Translations under genes and position numbers: made by a program
The notes under the pieces: generated by a model
Database searches by the model: none
Seen by the model: only the letters and a program-made list of their open reading frames with translations
What the model was told of the DNA's origin: nothing
In this document: positions 25,547 through 35,364 of the stretch, one piece after another
Layout of the letters: the number at the start of each line of letters is the position of its first letter
How positions within the stretch are numbered: position 1 is the stretch's first letter
NCBI GenBank assembly: GCA_937138495.1
Contig: CAKZPE010000064.1
Span: 1 to 59,578, forward strand
DNA from: an uncultured Oceanospirillaceae bacterium
GTDB taxonomy: Bacteria > Pseudomonadota > Gammaproteobacteria > Pseudomonadales > Balneatricaceae
DNA: 59,578 bases
Reading direction: 5' to 3'

Positions 25547-26773
25547 ATGTCCGACATTAAAAAGGTTGTGCTGGCCTACTCCGGCGGCCTTGATACATCT
25601 GTAATCGTTCGTTGGTTGCAGGAAACTTACAACTGTGAAGTCGTGACATTCACGGCGGATCTGGGCCAGGGTGAAGAAGTTGAACCTGCCCGTGCGAAAG
25701 CTGAAGCTCTGGGTGTAAAAGAAATTTACATCGAAGATCTGCGCGAAGAGTTTGTTCGTGATTTCGTATTCCCAATGTTCCGTGCGAATACCATCTATGA
25801 AGGTGAGTACCTGCTGGGTACGTCTATTGCCCGTCCGCTGATCGCTAAGCGTCTGATTGAAATCGCTAACGAAACCGGCGCTGATGCAATCTCTCACGGT
25901 GCAACCGGTAAGGGTAACGATCAGGTACGTTTCGAAATGGGTGCTTACGCGCTTAAGCCGGGTGTTGAAGTAATCGCACCCTGGCGTGAGTGGGATCTGA
26001 CATCCCGTGAAACCCTGATGAAGTACTGTGAAGAGCATGATATCCCTGTTGATTTCTCCAATAAAAAGAAGAAATCTCCATATTCTATGGATGCTAACCT
26101 GCTGCACATTTCTTACGAAGGTGACATCCTGGAAGATCCGTGGGCAGAAGCTGAAGCGGATATGTGGCGCTGGTCTGTATCTCCGGAAGAAGCACCGGAT
26201 GAAGCACAGTACATGGAACTGACTTACGAGAAAGGTGATATCGTTGCGATCGACGGTAAGCCAATGTCTCCGGCCACTGTTCTGACTTACCTGAACAAGG
26301 TAGGTGGTGAACACGGTATCGGCCGTCTGGACATCGTTGAAAACCGTTTCGTGGGTATGAAGTCCCGCGGTTGCTATGAAACACCGGGCGGCACCATCAT
26401 GCTGCGTGCTCACCGTGCCATTGAGTCTATTACTCTGGACCGTGAAGTTGCGCACCTGAAAGATGAGCTGATGCCACGTTACGCCAAGGTTATCTACAAC
26501 GGTTTCTGGTGGTCTGAAGAACGTAAGATGATGCAGGAAATGATCGATTACTCACAGCGTAATGTGAACGGTGACGTTCGCCTGAAACTGTACAAGGGTA
26601 ACGTGACCGTTGTTGGTCGTCGCTCTGATGACAGCCTGTTCGATGAGAACATCGCTACTTTTGAAGACGATGCCGGTTCTTACGATCAGAAAGATGCAGC
26701 AGGCTTCATTAAACTGAACGCTCTGCGTATGCGCATTGCTGCCGGTAAAGGCCGTGATCTGCTGGAAGACTGA
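25547..26773 (+). CDS. argG: Argininosuccinate synthase
   Basis: Joins citrulline and aspartate with ATP in arginine synthesis. The 408-residue protein starts MSDIKKVVLAYSGGLDTSV with the PP-loop motif SGGLDTS, and has SHGATGKGNDQVRFE and FSNKKKKSPYSMD. GTGGAG lies 10 bases before the ATG at 25547. It stands alone with its own promoter and terminator, separate from argDF. Highly biased codons suggest strong expression. Confidence 0.97.
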   Translation: MSDIKKVVLAYSGGLDTSVIVRWLQETYNCEVVTFTADLGQGEEVEPARAKAEALGVKEIYIEDLREEFVRDFVFPMFRANTIYEGEYLLGTSIARPLIAKRLIEIANETGADAISHGATGKGNDQVRFEMGAYALKPGVEVIAPWREWDLTSRETLMKYCEEHDIPVDFSNKKKKSPYSMDANLLHISYEGDILEDPWAEAEADMWRWSVSPEEAPDEAQYMELTYEKGDIVAIDGKPMSPATVLTYLNKVGGEHGIGRLDIVENRFVGMKSRGCYETPGGTIMLRAHRAIESITLDREVAHLKDELMPRYAKVIYNGFWWSEERKMMQEMIDYSQRNVNGDVRLKLYKGNVTVVGRRSDDSLFDENIATFEDDAGSYDQKDAAGFIKLNALRMRIAAGKGRDLLED

Positions 26774-26811
26774 GTAAAAATCAGGGTGAAATAAACCTGA
26801 CTTTTCAGAAG

Positions 26812-26841
26812 AACCCGTTATGGTGACATAGCGGGTTTTTT
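26812..26841 (+). terminator. Intrinsic terminator of argG
   Basis: Arms AACCCGTTATG and CATAGCGGGTT form a stem with one mismatch, followed by a T-run. Confidence 0.85.
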
Positions 26842-26920
26842 GTTGGCTACAGGGTATGCCGGGAGTTCTAGTTGCTTGATATCTATGCTACTTTGAGCCT
26901 TGGTCTCTGATGTCGGTTTT

Positions 26921-28498
26921 ATGGAAATAAATTATTCACAAAACAAAGTCCTGATTGTCGATAATCGTTTGGATGATTTGGCTGAGCTGAAAGGTGTGCT
27001 TAGCCAGTTAGGCATTAAAACGATTCATGTGGCGTCATCAGTGAATATGGCTTTGGCGTTGTTGCGTGAAGATACTTACGATATCTGTTTTGCTCTGTTT
27101 GATCTGGGTAAAACTGAAAAAAACGGTCTGCAGTTGATTCAGGAGGCCAGTGCTGAAGGCACCAGACTCTATACCACCACCTTTATCCTGATTGTTGATC
27201 AGGACCGCTCAAAACTTCTTTTCGGCTCTCTGGATACGGCGCCGGATACCTATATCTCCAAACCTTACGATGTCGCTAAGATCCGGGTCCGTCTGGAAAA
27301 AATTCTGCGTATCAAAACTGTCCTGCAGCCACTGGAGAAGTTGCTGAATCAGGGGCAGTTATCTGAAGCGCTGGAACAGTGTGGCCGCTACATTAAATCC
27401 TATCCCGGGCTGGTGCTGTATATACATCGTCTGGAAGGTGAAATTTTGTTGCGGCTTGGCCAGGAGAAACAAGCTGTCAGGCTGTTTAAAGGGCTGCTTA
27501 AACGGCGTGACTTACCCTGGGCGAGGGTCGGGCTGGGGGTGGCACTCTCACGGCTGGGCCGGGTACAGGAAGCGATCCGTGTATTTAAAGGTGTGATTCA
27601 GGAAGCACACTTATGTGTTGAAGCCTTTGTCGGCCTGGCAAATGCACACCGGGCGATCGGTGAGCGGCGTGTGGCGCTGGATCTGTTGCGTCAGGCAACC
27701 CTGATTCAGCCGACATCTCCTTTACTGCAGGCGGCGTTGGGTAAGATCGCCTTATACGAAGGGGAGTATTCCATTGCTGCCAAAGCGTACCGGGAAGCCA
27801 TTGAATTTTCCCGGGGAGGCTGTTTTGAACAGCACAGTTATTACGTAGGGCTTGTTGCCAGCTTGCAGGTAAAAGTTAATGACTCAGATGATGCTGATTC
27901 GGTACAGGCTCAGGAAGCCGCGGTAAAAGTACTGGAAGAGCTGATTCTTGCGTTTGGTGACTTGCCGACACGGCTGATTGCCCGGTTATTCTGGACAGAG
28001 CTTTACCGGGCCAGAGGCGCTGATCCTGAGTTTATGTCTGCCTGTTATGCGGCATTTGATGTCTTTTGTCAGTGTAATCTTACTGAACAGGCACAGTGGC
28101 AGGAATTACTGCTGGACAGGATTCGTGGCAGCGATGTGGAAAGTGAAGCACAGCAACTTAAAGAGCAGCTGAACCGTCAGGTCATTGAACTGGACTGGGG
28201 GAAGCTGAATATACAGGGGATGCTCTGTTACCGTAAGCAGGATTATGAACGGGCAATGGCGTTGTTTCAGAAGGCAAACCTGTGTTTGCCGGACAATCCC
28301 GGTGTGGTACTGAATCTGGTACAGGTCTATCTGGAAAGTCTTGGTCAGCGGGAAACCGTTTTAACCCGGGAACTGGCGGAGTTGGATGGGCTGCTCTGGG
28401 AGCTGGATTATAACGTGCTTAGCCGGAAGCAGCAGGGGCGTCACAAGACTATGGGGCAGCGTTTGGCTGCATTGTTTGACGACGCCTTGCCGGGCTAA
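26921..28498 (+). CDS. Response regulator receiver protein with tetratricopeptide repeats
   Basis: A 525-residue protein with an N-terminal CheY-like receiver (about 8-130): D14 in the acidic pocket, phosphoacceptor D61 in ALFDLGK, and K114 in YISKPYD. The rest is alpha-helical TPR-like repeats (for example GRVQEAIRVFKGVIQEAHLC and GEYSIAAKAYREAIEFS) and no DNA-binding domain, so it probably acts through protein contacts. I use the ATG at 26921; an upstream TTG at 26900 would add seven residues. No histidine kinase is adjacent. The partner is unknown. Confidence 0.85.
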   Translation: MEINYSQNKVLIVDNRLDDLAELKGVLSQLGIKTIHVASSVNMALALLREDTYDICFALFDLGKTEKNGLQLIQEASAEGTRLYTTTFILIVDQDRSKLLFGSLDTAPDTYISKPYDVAKIRVRLEKILRIKTVLQPLEKLLNQGQLSEALEQCGRYIKSYPGLVLYIHRLEGEILLRLGQEKQAVRLFKGLLKRRDLPWARVGLGVALSRLGRVQEAIRVFKGVIQEAHLCVEAFVGLANAHRAIGERRVALDLLRQATLIQPTSPLLQAALGKIALYEGEYSIAAKAYREAIEFSRGGCFEQHSYYVGLVASLQVKVNDSDDADSVQAQEAAVKVLEELILAFGDLPTRLIARLFWTELYRARGADPEFMSACYAAFDVFCQCNLTEQAQWQELLLDRIRGSDVESEAQQLKEQLNRQVIELDWGKLNIQGMLCYRKQDYERAMALFQKANLCLPDNPGVVLNLVQVYLESLGQRETVLTRELAELDGLLWELDYNVLSRKQQGRHKTMGQRLAALFDDALPG

Positions 28499-28502
28499 AT
28501 AT

Positions 28503-28898
28503 TTAAAGAGTGTCGTCGTCCAGCAGAATAGAGTTGTTGTTTGTCTTGTTCGGATCATCGCCCATCAGCAGGCTGCGCGCAGAACGTGCCAGCTTCCGGT
28601 TCATCAGTTTTTGCTGGGCTTCTTCCGGCAGATCAGTAAAGCGGATAGTGTTCTGGCTGATCAGCAGCTCGATAAGATCTTCCAGAATACGGCCGATGTT
28701 ACCGTCTGAATTATTCAGATACTGTTCCGGGGAATGGATTTTATTCTGGTTGTTCAGAAACTCCATTACATCGGGATCACTGACATCAACCGGCACGGAG
28801 CCAGTCTGCTCGTATTGCGAGATGGCCAATATATTTCCCTGATTGTCCTTCACTGCGTACAGCATATCGATATCTTTTAATAACTCTAATTTGATCAT
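28503..28898 (-). CDS. Hypothetical protein, 131 aa
   Basis: I do not recognise a characterised family. The product starts MIKLELLKDIDMLYAVKDNQ, with a compact beta-rich N-terminus and an acidic helical middle (GRILEDLIELLISQNTIRFTDLPEEAQQKLMNRKLARS). The tail, NNNSILLDDDTL, is acidic and probably disordered. Small proteins with an N-terminal MLYAVKDxxGNILAVS-like segment are common in gammaproteobacteria. An internal Met (MLYAVK) is an alternative start. It converges with the receiver-TPR gene, four bases apart. Confidence 0.7.
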   Translation of the reverse strand: MIKLELLKDIDMLYAVKDNQGNILAISQYEQTGSVPVDVSDPDVMEFLNNQNKIHSPEQYLNNSDGNIGRILEDLIELLISQNTIRFTDLPEEAQQKLMNRKLARSARSLLMGDDPNKTNNNSILLDDDTL

Positions 28899-29167
28899 AA
28901 CCTGAAGTATGCGGCGCAGATGAATATTTAGTCAAGCGAGAGCTTGCCAATATGGTGGGTAAGCCTGACTTCCGCAAGGTGCTGATATGGCAATGATTTA
29001 TGTCAGATCCTCCGGGGAGTTCTGTTCGGCTAATTGCATATTGAGCAGGGGGCCGATAAAATCCCGCCATCTTAAATTGGCTGACCTGGATGCGCCGGGT
29101 AGTGCCGACCGTTAATCCGGCCGGAATCCTTCAATTTAGCACCAATCTATTGATCAGTATAAAGCTT

Positions 29168-30202
29168 ATGAAATCCCATAAAATTCAACAGGCGCCGATC
29201 CCTATGCGCTCGGTAGGTCCGCTGAAAATCTGCGGGCATATCCTGGAAGAAAAACTGATGGTCCCGCTGGCGACCTATGAAACACCACTGTGGCCTTCGG
29301 TTGGCCGTGGTGCGCGGATTTCTGCGCTGACTGACGGTATCCGCACCACCATTGTGGATGAGCGTATGTCCCGTTCGATCCTGCTGGAGGCGAAGGATGC
29401 GCTTGAAGCGGTGCAGGCGTTACAGTCGATTAAATCCCGTCAGGATGATCTGAATGCAGTGGTCGCGCAAACCAGCCGGTTTGCCAAGCTGATTGATATG
29501 CACAGCCAGGTGGTGGCGAACCTTATTTACCTGCGTCTGGAATTCACCACCGGTGATGCCTCCGGCCATAACATGGTGACGAATGCGGCAGATAAGCTGA
29601 TTCCGTGGCTGCTGAAAGAATATCCACAGCTGGACTACTGTTCTATCTCCGGGAATTACTGTTCCGACAAAAAAGCGACAGCGGTGAACGGTATTCTGGG
29701 CCGCGGAAAATACGTGGTCAGTGAAATTCTGATTCCCCGTGAGCTGTGTGAGCGGCGTTTGAAAACCACGCCGGAAAAAGTGGTTAATCTGAACATCAAG
29801 AAAAATCTCATCGGCACTATGGTTGCCGGGGGATTGCGCAGTGCGAATGCGCACTATGCGAATATGTTATTGGCTTTTTATCTGGCCACCGGTCAGGATG
29901 CGGCAAATATCATTGAAGGGGCCCAGGGCATTGTGCACGCGGAAGTGCGCAACGGGGATTTATACTTCTCCTGCACCCTGCCTAATCTGATCATGGGCAG
30001 TGTTGGCAACGGTAAAGGCATTGAATTTGTGGAAGAAAACCTTAAAGCGCTTGGTTGCAAAGAAGACCGTGAGCCGGGTGAGAATGCCCGGCGTCTGGCG
30101 GCGATCTGTGCGGCAACGGTGCTCTGTGGTGAGCTTTCACTGATGGCTGCTCAGACGAATCCCGGTGAGCTGATGGAATCTCATCTGAAGATGGAAAGAT
30201 AA
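29168..30202 (+). CDS. mvaA: Hydroxymethylglutaryl-CoA reductase
   Basis: Reduces HMG-CoA to mevalonate, the committed step of the mevalonate pathway. The 344-residue soluble enzyme has the catalytic Glu region around LATYETPLWPSVGRG, the GDASGHNMV cofactor/substrate motif, SGNYCSDKK (catalytic Lys), and SCTLPNLIMGSVGNGKG. It lacks any membrane anchor. I use the ATG at 29168; the ribosome site is weak. First gene of a six-gene operon; its stop overlaps the next start by one base. Its sequence style resembles the short Paracoccus-type enzyme. Confidence 0.94.
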   Translation: MKSHKIQQAPIPMRSVGPLKICGHILEEKLMVPLATYETPLWPSVGRGARISALTDGIRTTIVDERMSRSILLEAKDALEAVQALQSIKSRQDDLNAVVAQTSRFAKLIDMHSQVVANLIYLRLEFTTGDASGHNMVTNAADKLIPWLLKEYPQLDYCSISGNYCSDKKATAVNGILGRGKYVVSEILIPRELCERRLKTTPEKVVNLNIKKNLIGTMVAGGLRSANAHYANMLLAFYLATGQDAANIIEGAQGIVHAEVRNGDLYFSCTLPNLIMGSVGNGKGIEFVEENLKALGCKEDREPGENARRLAAICAATVLCGELSLMAAQTNPGELMESHLKMER

Positions 30203-31245
30203 TGACCGATCAGACAAACGATCGAAAAATCGAACATATTCGCGCCATTGAAAAAGATGCTGCGACCGATCGTGATGGTCGCTACTTTGACCGTATTCAT
30301 CTGATGCACCGGGCGCTGCCTGACGTGGCGCTGGATCAGATAGATACGTCGGTTGAATTTCTGGGTAAAAAATTAAGCTTCCCGTTACTGATTTCGTCCA
30401 TGACCGGCGGGGATCACGAACTGATCCGTACCATTAACCGCAATCTGGCCATTGCTGCTGAACAAACCGGTGTGGCACTGGCGGTGGGGTCCCAGCGGGT
30501 GATGTTTACCCAGCCGGGAGCGCGGGTGAGTTTTGAACTGCGTGAATATGCCCCGACGACTGTTCTGTGTGGCAACGTCGGTGCAGTGCAGCTGAATTAT
30601 GGCTTTGACCTGGCGAAATGCCAGGAAGCCGTGGATTGTCTGGGGGCAGATGCTTTATATCTGCACCTGAATCCGCTGCAGGAAGCGGTACAGCCGGAAG
30701 GTGATACTGATTTTTCCCGTCTGACGGACCGCATTGCTGAGGTGACTGATCACTTAAGTGTGCCGGTTATGTTTAAAGAAGTGGGTTGCGGGTTGTCTCC
30801 GCAGGACATTGAAGCCGGTCTGAAGATGGGCATTAAACACTTTGATCTGGCCGGTTGTGGCGGTACGTCGTGGAGCCGGATTGAGTATCACCGTGTCCGC
30901 GACAGCCGGGATGATCTGGGCCTGAAGTTTCAGGACTGGGGTATCCCGACACCCTTAGCGCTGCGTCTTGCTGAGCCATATCAGCAACAGGCTGATTTCA
31001 TTGCCAGCGGCGGTCTCAGGGATGGGATTGATATGATTAAATCTGTTATACTCGGCGCCTCGATATGTGGCATGGCTACTCCATTCTTAAAACCTGCCAT
31101 GGAGTCTGCCGACGCGGTCGTCCAGGTTATCGAACAAATCCGGCGTGAATTTACCACTGCGATGTTTCTGCTGGGAATGTCGGATATAAACAGCGTATAT
31201 ATGAACCGGGCTCTAATATTGAGTGAGGGTGAGGATCGAAATTAG
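30202..31245 (+). CDS. fni: Type 2 isopentenyl-diphosphate delta-isomerase (FMN-dependent)
   Basis: Interconverts IPP and DMAPP with FMN and NADPH. The 347-residue TIM barrel has N-terminal RKIEHIRAIEKD, SSMTGG near residues 65-70, GSQRVMF, LNPLQEAVQPEGD (catalytic Gln), and GCGGTSWSRIE. The ATG at 30202 shares a base with the mvaA stop (TAATG), and the next gene starts 2 bases after its stop, so expression is tightly coupled. Confidence 0.95.
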   Translation: MTDQTNDRKIEHIRAIEKDAATDRDGRYFDRIHLMHRALPDVALDQIDTSVEFLGKKLSFPLLISSMTGGDHELIRTINRNLAIAAEQTGVALAVGSQRVMFTQPGARVSFELREYAPTTVLCGNVGAVQLNYGFDLAKCQEAVDCLGADALYLHLNPLQEAVQPEGDTDFSRLTDRIAEVTDHLSVPVMFKEVGCGLSPQDIEAGLKMGIKHFDLAGCGGTSWSRIEYHRVRDSRDDLGLKFQDWGIPTPLALRLAEPYQQQADFIASGGLRDGIDMIKSVILGASICGMATPFLKPAMESADAVVQVIEQIRREFTTAMFLLGMSDINSVYMNRALILSEGEDRN

Positions 31246-31247
31246 GT

Positions 31248-32414
31248 ATGTCCGTCGGTATTGATGAAATAAGCTTCTACACCTCGAATTATTTTCTTGA
31301 TCTTCAGCAGCTGGCTGAAGTGCGTGATATAGATGTCGATAAGTACTACAAAGGCATCGGTCAGGAAAAAATGGGTATGCCTGCGCCAGACGAAGATATC
31401 GTTACTATGGCCGCCAATGCAGCGTATCCTCTGATTGAACGGGTTGGTGCTGAGTCCGTCAGCACAGTAATGTTTGCCACTGAAACCGGTATTGACCAGT
31501 CCAAATCTGCAGGTGTGTATGTTCACCGTCTGCTGGGGCTGACGGCTAACTGCCGGGTTGTTGAACTGAAGCAGGCCTGTTACAGCGCTACCGCTGCTAT
31601 TCAGATGGCCTGTGCACTGGTTGCCCGTCAGCCGGAAAAACGTGTTTTGGTTATAGCCTCTGATGTCGCACGTTATGATCTGGACACGCCGGGTGAAGCC
31701 ACTCAGGGCTGCGGCGCAGTCGCGATGCTCATCACGGCTAATCCCCGTCTGGTGGAAATTGACCCTGAAGTGGGTAACTACACAGAAGACGTGATGGATT
31801 TCTGGCGTCCGAACTACCGTTCAACCGCACTGGTAGACGGTAAGTATTCAACCAAAATTTATCTGAAATCACTGAAACAGGCGTGGGAGCACTTTTGCAC
31901 TGCAAGTTCGCTGGCGTTCAATGATTTTCAGCATTTCTGCTATCACCTTCCGTTTACACGGATGGCGCAGAAAGCGCATAAGCATCTGGCTAAACTGAAC
32001 CAGAGCGAACTGAGCCCTGAAATGCTGGACCTGCAGGTAGAAGATACCTTGCTGTACAACCGTATTATCGGTAACAGCTATACCGCGTCTATGTACATCG
32101 GTCTGGTCTCTCTGCTGGAAAACTGCAAGCAGAACCTTGAAGGCAAGCGGGTCGGTTTCTTCAGTTACGGCTCAGGCTGTGTGGCTGAGTTCTTCTCCGG
32201 CCGGGTTGTTGCCGGTTATGAGCAATACCTGCACAGTGCCCGTCATAAAGCCATGCTGGCGGCCCGAAATGCAGTTTCCTATGAAGAATACCTGCGTCTG
32301 TATAACGAAGTGGAACCTACCGACGGAGGCATTCATGAGCGCCGTCGTGAATCCACTGGCCGTTTCCGTTTAGCGAGCATCTCTCACCATAAGCGTGAGT
32401 ATGTCGCTTGCTAA
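31248..32414 (+). CDS. mvaS: Hydroxymethylglutaryl-CoA synthase
   Basis: Condenses acetyl-CoA with acetoacetyl-CoA. The 388-residue thiolase-fold enzyme has nucleophile cysteine in LKQACYSATAAI (about C111), ATETGIDQSKSAG, the catalytic-histidine region FCYHLPFTRMAQKAH, and FFSYGSGCVAEFFSG near the C-terminus. It is the third gene of the mevalonate operon and overlaps the kinase gene by 14 bases. No acetoacetyl-CoA thiolase is encoded in the window; a chromosomal thiolase is presumably used. Confidence 0.95.
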   Translation: MSVGIDEISFYTSNYFLDLQQLAEVRDIDVDKYYKGIGQEKMGMPAPDEDIVTMAANAAYPLIERVGAESVSTVMFATETGIDQSKSAGVYVHRLLGLTANCRVVELKQACYSATAAIQMACALVARQPEKRVLVIASDVARYDLDTPGEATQGCGAVAMLITANPRLVEIDPEVGNYTEDVMDFWRPNYRSTALVDGKYSTKIYLKSLKQAWEHFCTASSLAFNDFQHFCYHLPFTRMAQKAHKHLAKLNQSELSPEMLDLQVEDTLLYNRIIGNSYTASMYIGLVSLLENCKQNLEGKRVGFFSYGSGCVAEFFSGRVVAGYEQYLHSARHKAMLAARNAVSYEEYLRLYNEVEPTDGGIHERRRESTGRFRLASISHHKREYVAC

Positions 32415-33438
32415 TCAGACGTCAGCGGTAAGTCTTGCCCCGGGCAAGCTGATCCTCAGCGGCGAGCATGCCGTTGTTTATGGTGCGCCGGCACTGGCTA
32501 TTGCCGTCGCGCGCCACATCCGCAGTCAATGCAGTGTCCGTCCGGATACTGCCGCGGGCCTTTCCTGGTCGTTACCTGATCTTAATCAGCAGGGTACTCT
32601 GAGCTGGTCTGATGTGCGTGCGCAGCGAACGCTGCTGAACAACCGGCATGCCGACTTTGAATCCGGTCAGCTGACCGCAGCAGAGATTCTGCAATCCCCG
32701 CAACAGCTGGTGCTGTATTGTCTGGCACTGTGTCTGCCAGACACGGATCCGGCCAGCCATCTGCAATTAACTGTGACTTCGCAGTTACCGGCCGGAGCCG
32801 GAATGGGCTCTTCAGCTGCCGCTGCTGCTTCAGTGTTATCACTGGTGTCGGCACATTTTGGTCAGCCGTTATCCGGGCAAACACTCTATGAAACCACCCG
32901 CTACTGTGAGCGGTTGTGCCATGGCCGCGGCGGCATCATTGACTCAGCCACCGTCAGTTTTGGCGGTCTGGTTGAAGTGCTTAACGGCGTACCATCCCGG
33001 GTAGAGAATGCCACCCTGAGCGGTGACTGGTTTTATGTGAATACCGGGCGGCCGGTTGCAGGTACCGGTGAATGTGTTGAGCAGGTCCGGCAGCAGTTTT
33101 CCGGTGCGGATATCTGGCAGGAATTTACGCAGGTAACCGGACAGATCAGGCAGGCAGTACTGCAACAGCAGGATGCCACCGCTGCGATACGGGACAATCA
33201 GCGTCTGCTGGAAACCATAGGCGTAGTGCCCGCTAAAGTGGCCCGTTTTGCCCGGGCGGTGGAAGCCGCCGGTGGCGCCGCTAAAATCAGTGGAGCGGGA
33301 TCTGTACGGGGTGAGGGTGGCGGTGCCATGCTGGTATACGGCATTGGTGACCAGGCATTAGGGGCCCTGTGCTCCGACTTTGAGTATCAATTTTTTGCGA
33401 TAGAAGAGGACAGCGACGGTGCTCGACTCAGTGATTAG
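32401..33438 (+). CDS. mvk: Mevalonate kinase (GHMP family)
   Basis: Phosphorylates mevalonate with ATP. The protein (345 residues from the ATG at 32401; a GTG at 32395 would add two) has GHMP motif 1 LAPGKLILSGEHAVVYGAPA, motif 2 PAGAGMGSSAAAAAS, and motif 3 GAAKISGAGSVRGEGGG. The segment GRPVAGTGECVEQVRQQ and the N-terminus closely resemble the Paracoccus zeaxanthinifaciens mevalonate kinase as I recall it. It overlaps the next gene by 20 bases. Confidence 0.9.
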   Translation: MSLANQTSAVSLAPGKLILSGEHAVVYGAPALAIAVARHIRSQCSVRPDTAAGLSWSLPDLNQQGTLSWSDVRAQRTLLNNRHADFESGQLTAAEILQSPQQLVLYCLALCLPDTDPASHLQLTVTSQLPAGAGMGSSAAAAASVLSLVSAHFGQPLSGQTLYETTRYCERLCHGRGGIIDSATVSFGGLVEVLNGVPSRVENATLSGDWFYVNTGRPVAGTGECVEQVRQQFSGADIWQEFTQVTGQIRQAVLQQQDATAAIRDNQRLLETIGVVPAKVARFARAVEAAGGAAKISGAGSVRGEGGGAMLVYGIGDQALGALCSDFEYQFFAIEEDSDGARLSD

Positions 33439-34351
33439 AACGTCAGCCCCCGGCAGCATTATGCTGATGGGTGAACATTCGGTGTTATTTGGCGAGCGTG
33501 CGCTGGCCTGTGCAGTGGATAAACATATCCATGTGACGCTGACCCCCCGGGATGACCGGAACATCAATATCGATTCAGCACTGGCGCAGTACAGTGCCAG
33601 CCTGGACGATCTGCAACCTGAACCCCGGCTCAGCTTTGTACTGGCAGCGGTTGAACAACATCAGGATGAATTATATAAGGGCTTTGATCTGAAGATTGAA
33701 GCCGGTTTTGGCCATACCCTTGGGCTGGGGTCTTCGGCAGCGGTTACCGTGGCAACAACTGCCGCGCTGGATACTTATTGTCAGCACACGTCAGACAGCT
33801 ATGAATTATTCCGTAAAGCGCTGGCGACAGTACACAAGGTACAGGGGCGTGGCTCCGGGACTGATCTGGCAGCCAGTGTATTTGGTGCATCGGTCGGCTA
33901 TACCGTCAGTCCCTGCCAGATAGAACCGCTGGGGCAGGTACCGGAACTGAGCCTCTATTATGTGGGGTATAAAACCACCACGCCGCAAGTGTTGCGGCAG
34001 GTTGAACAGCACACCCAGGCATTGCCTGAGCTGTATCAGAAGCTGTACTGGCTGATGGGCCAGTGTACCTTTGATGCAGAAGCAGCCCTTGCCCGGCAGG
34101 ACTGGCCGGTACTGGGGCAGTGCATGAATGTGTATCAGGGCCTGATGGATGCGCTGGGAGTCAATGATCTGGCGCTGTCTGATCTGGTTTACCGGTTACG
34201 GCAGTCACCGGCGATTCTTGGAGCGAAGATTTCCGGCTCCGGGGTGGGGGACTGTGTGTTGGCATTAGGGCGTGATCCTGAGCTGGCGCTGGACTATCAG
34301 GAAATCCCCGTTACTTTGTCACCGCAGGGGGTGAGTGTTGAAATTTACTAA
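33419..34351 (+). CDS. pmk: Phosphomevalonate kinase (bacterial GHMP type)
   Basis: A 310-residue GHMP kinase with APGSIMLMGEHSVLFGERA, GLGSSAAVTVATTAAL, and GAKISGSGVGDCVLALG; HKVQGRGSGTDLAASVFGAS lies between. The match in layout to the Paracoccus phosphomevalonate kinase, together with its position after mevalonate kinase and before the decarboxylase, supports the second-phosphorylation role. GTG start at 33419 inside the mvk gene, overlap 20 bases; it overlaps the next gene by 17. Confidence 0.87.
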   Translation: MLDSVIRTSAPGSIMLMGEHSVLFGERALACAVDKHIHVTLTPRDDRNINIDSALAQYSASLDDLQPEPRLSFVLAAVEQHQDELYKGFDLKIEAGFGHTLGLGSSAAVTVATTAALDTYCQHTSDSYELFRKALATVHKVQGRGSGTDLAASVFGASVGYTVSPCQIEPLGQVPELSLYYVGYKTTTPQVLRQVEQHTQALPELYQKLYWLMGQCTFDAEAALARQDWPVLGQCMNVYQGLMDALGVNDLALSDLVYRLRQSPAILGAKISGSGVGDCVLALGRDPELALDYQEIPVTLSPQGVSVEIY

Positions 34352-35342
34352 GCAGCAGGTTGTCGCTGAATATCTGCCGGCATCCGTCGCACCGCAAAGC
34401 ATGGACGACTTCAGCTTTGCACCCAGCAACATTGCCCTGTGTAAATACTGGGGTAAGCGGGATGCAGAATTAAACCTGCCGATCAATTCAAGTTTATCGG
34501 TGTCACTGGCGCATCTGGGCAGTAAAACCCGGATTCTGCTGGCGGATGGTGGGCAGGATGAAGTGCTACTGAACGGTGAGTTATTAGCACCGGATAACAG
34601 TTTTGCCACAAAAGTCATCGCCTTTATCGACATGTTCCGCCGCGGTGCAGATCACCCTGTACGGGTTGAAACCGAGAACAATATTCCGACCGCCGCAGGG
34701 CTGGCATCGTCTGCTTCAGGCTTTGCTGCACTGATGCAGGCGGTGGATCAGTTTTATGGCTTACAGCTGGACCTTTCTCTGCAGTCAGCCTTTGCGCGAA
34801 TGGGCAGCGGCAGTGCCAGCCGTTCACTGTTTAACGGCTTTGTGGAATGGCAAATGGGGCAGCGGGAAGACGGCATGGACAGTATTGCCGCGCCGCTGGC
34901 TGCCGAATGGCCGGATCTGCGTATTGGCCTGATTAAAGTCAGTACCGCACAGAAGCCGGTGGACTCCCGCTCCGGGATGAACCGTACCGTTGCTACTGCG
35001 CATCTTTACCAGAGCTGGCCGATGCAGGCCGCCGCTGATCTGAGCCGGTTGCATACTGCGATTGAAAGCCGTGACTTTGAATTGCTGGGGCAAACCGCCG
35101 AGCAAAATGCCCTGTCGATGCATGCCACCATGATCGCCTCCTGGCCGCCATTACTGTACTGGCAGGCTGATTCGGTCACCGCCATGCATAAAATCTGGCA
35201 ACTGAGGGCTGATGGGCTGGGCCTGTATTTCACGATGGATGCCGGGCCGAATCTCAAGGTACTGTTCAGTGCCGCCGATGAAGCCGCCGTGTGCGAACAG
35301 TTCCCTGATATGCAGGTAATAGCACCGTTTGGCCGTCAGTAA
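34335..35342 (+). CDS. mvaD: Diphosphomevalonate decarboxylase
   Basis: Makes isopentenyl diphosphate from mevalonate diphosphate using ATP. The 335-residue protein has the family signature SNIALCKYWGKRDAELNLP (about 32-50), SSLSVSL, AAGLASSASGFAAL (ATP loop) and MGSGSASRSLFNGFVEW with catalytic Ser/Arg. The GTG start at 34335 overlaps pmk by 17 bases. Last step of the operon's pathway; fni at 30202 then makes DMAPP. Confidence 0.94.
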   Translation: MLKFTKQQVVAEYLPASVAPQSMDDFSFAPSNIALCKYWGKRDAELNLPINSSLSVSLAHLGSKTRILLADGGQDEVLLNGELLAPDNSFATKVIAFIDMFRRGADHPVRVETENNIPTAAGLASSASGFAALMQAVDQFYGLQLDLSLQSAFARMGSGSASRSLFNGFVEWQMGQREDGMDSIAAPLAAEWPDLRIGLIKVSTAQKPVDSRSGMNRTVATAHLYQSWPMQAAADLSRLHTAIESRDFELLGQTAEQNALSMHATMIASWPPLLYWQADSVTAMHKIWQLRADGLGLYFTMDAGPNLKVLFSAADEAAVCEQFPDMQVIAPFGRQ

Positions 35343-35364
35343 TCATCCTGTGGACGCTGCAGCG

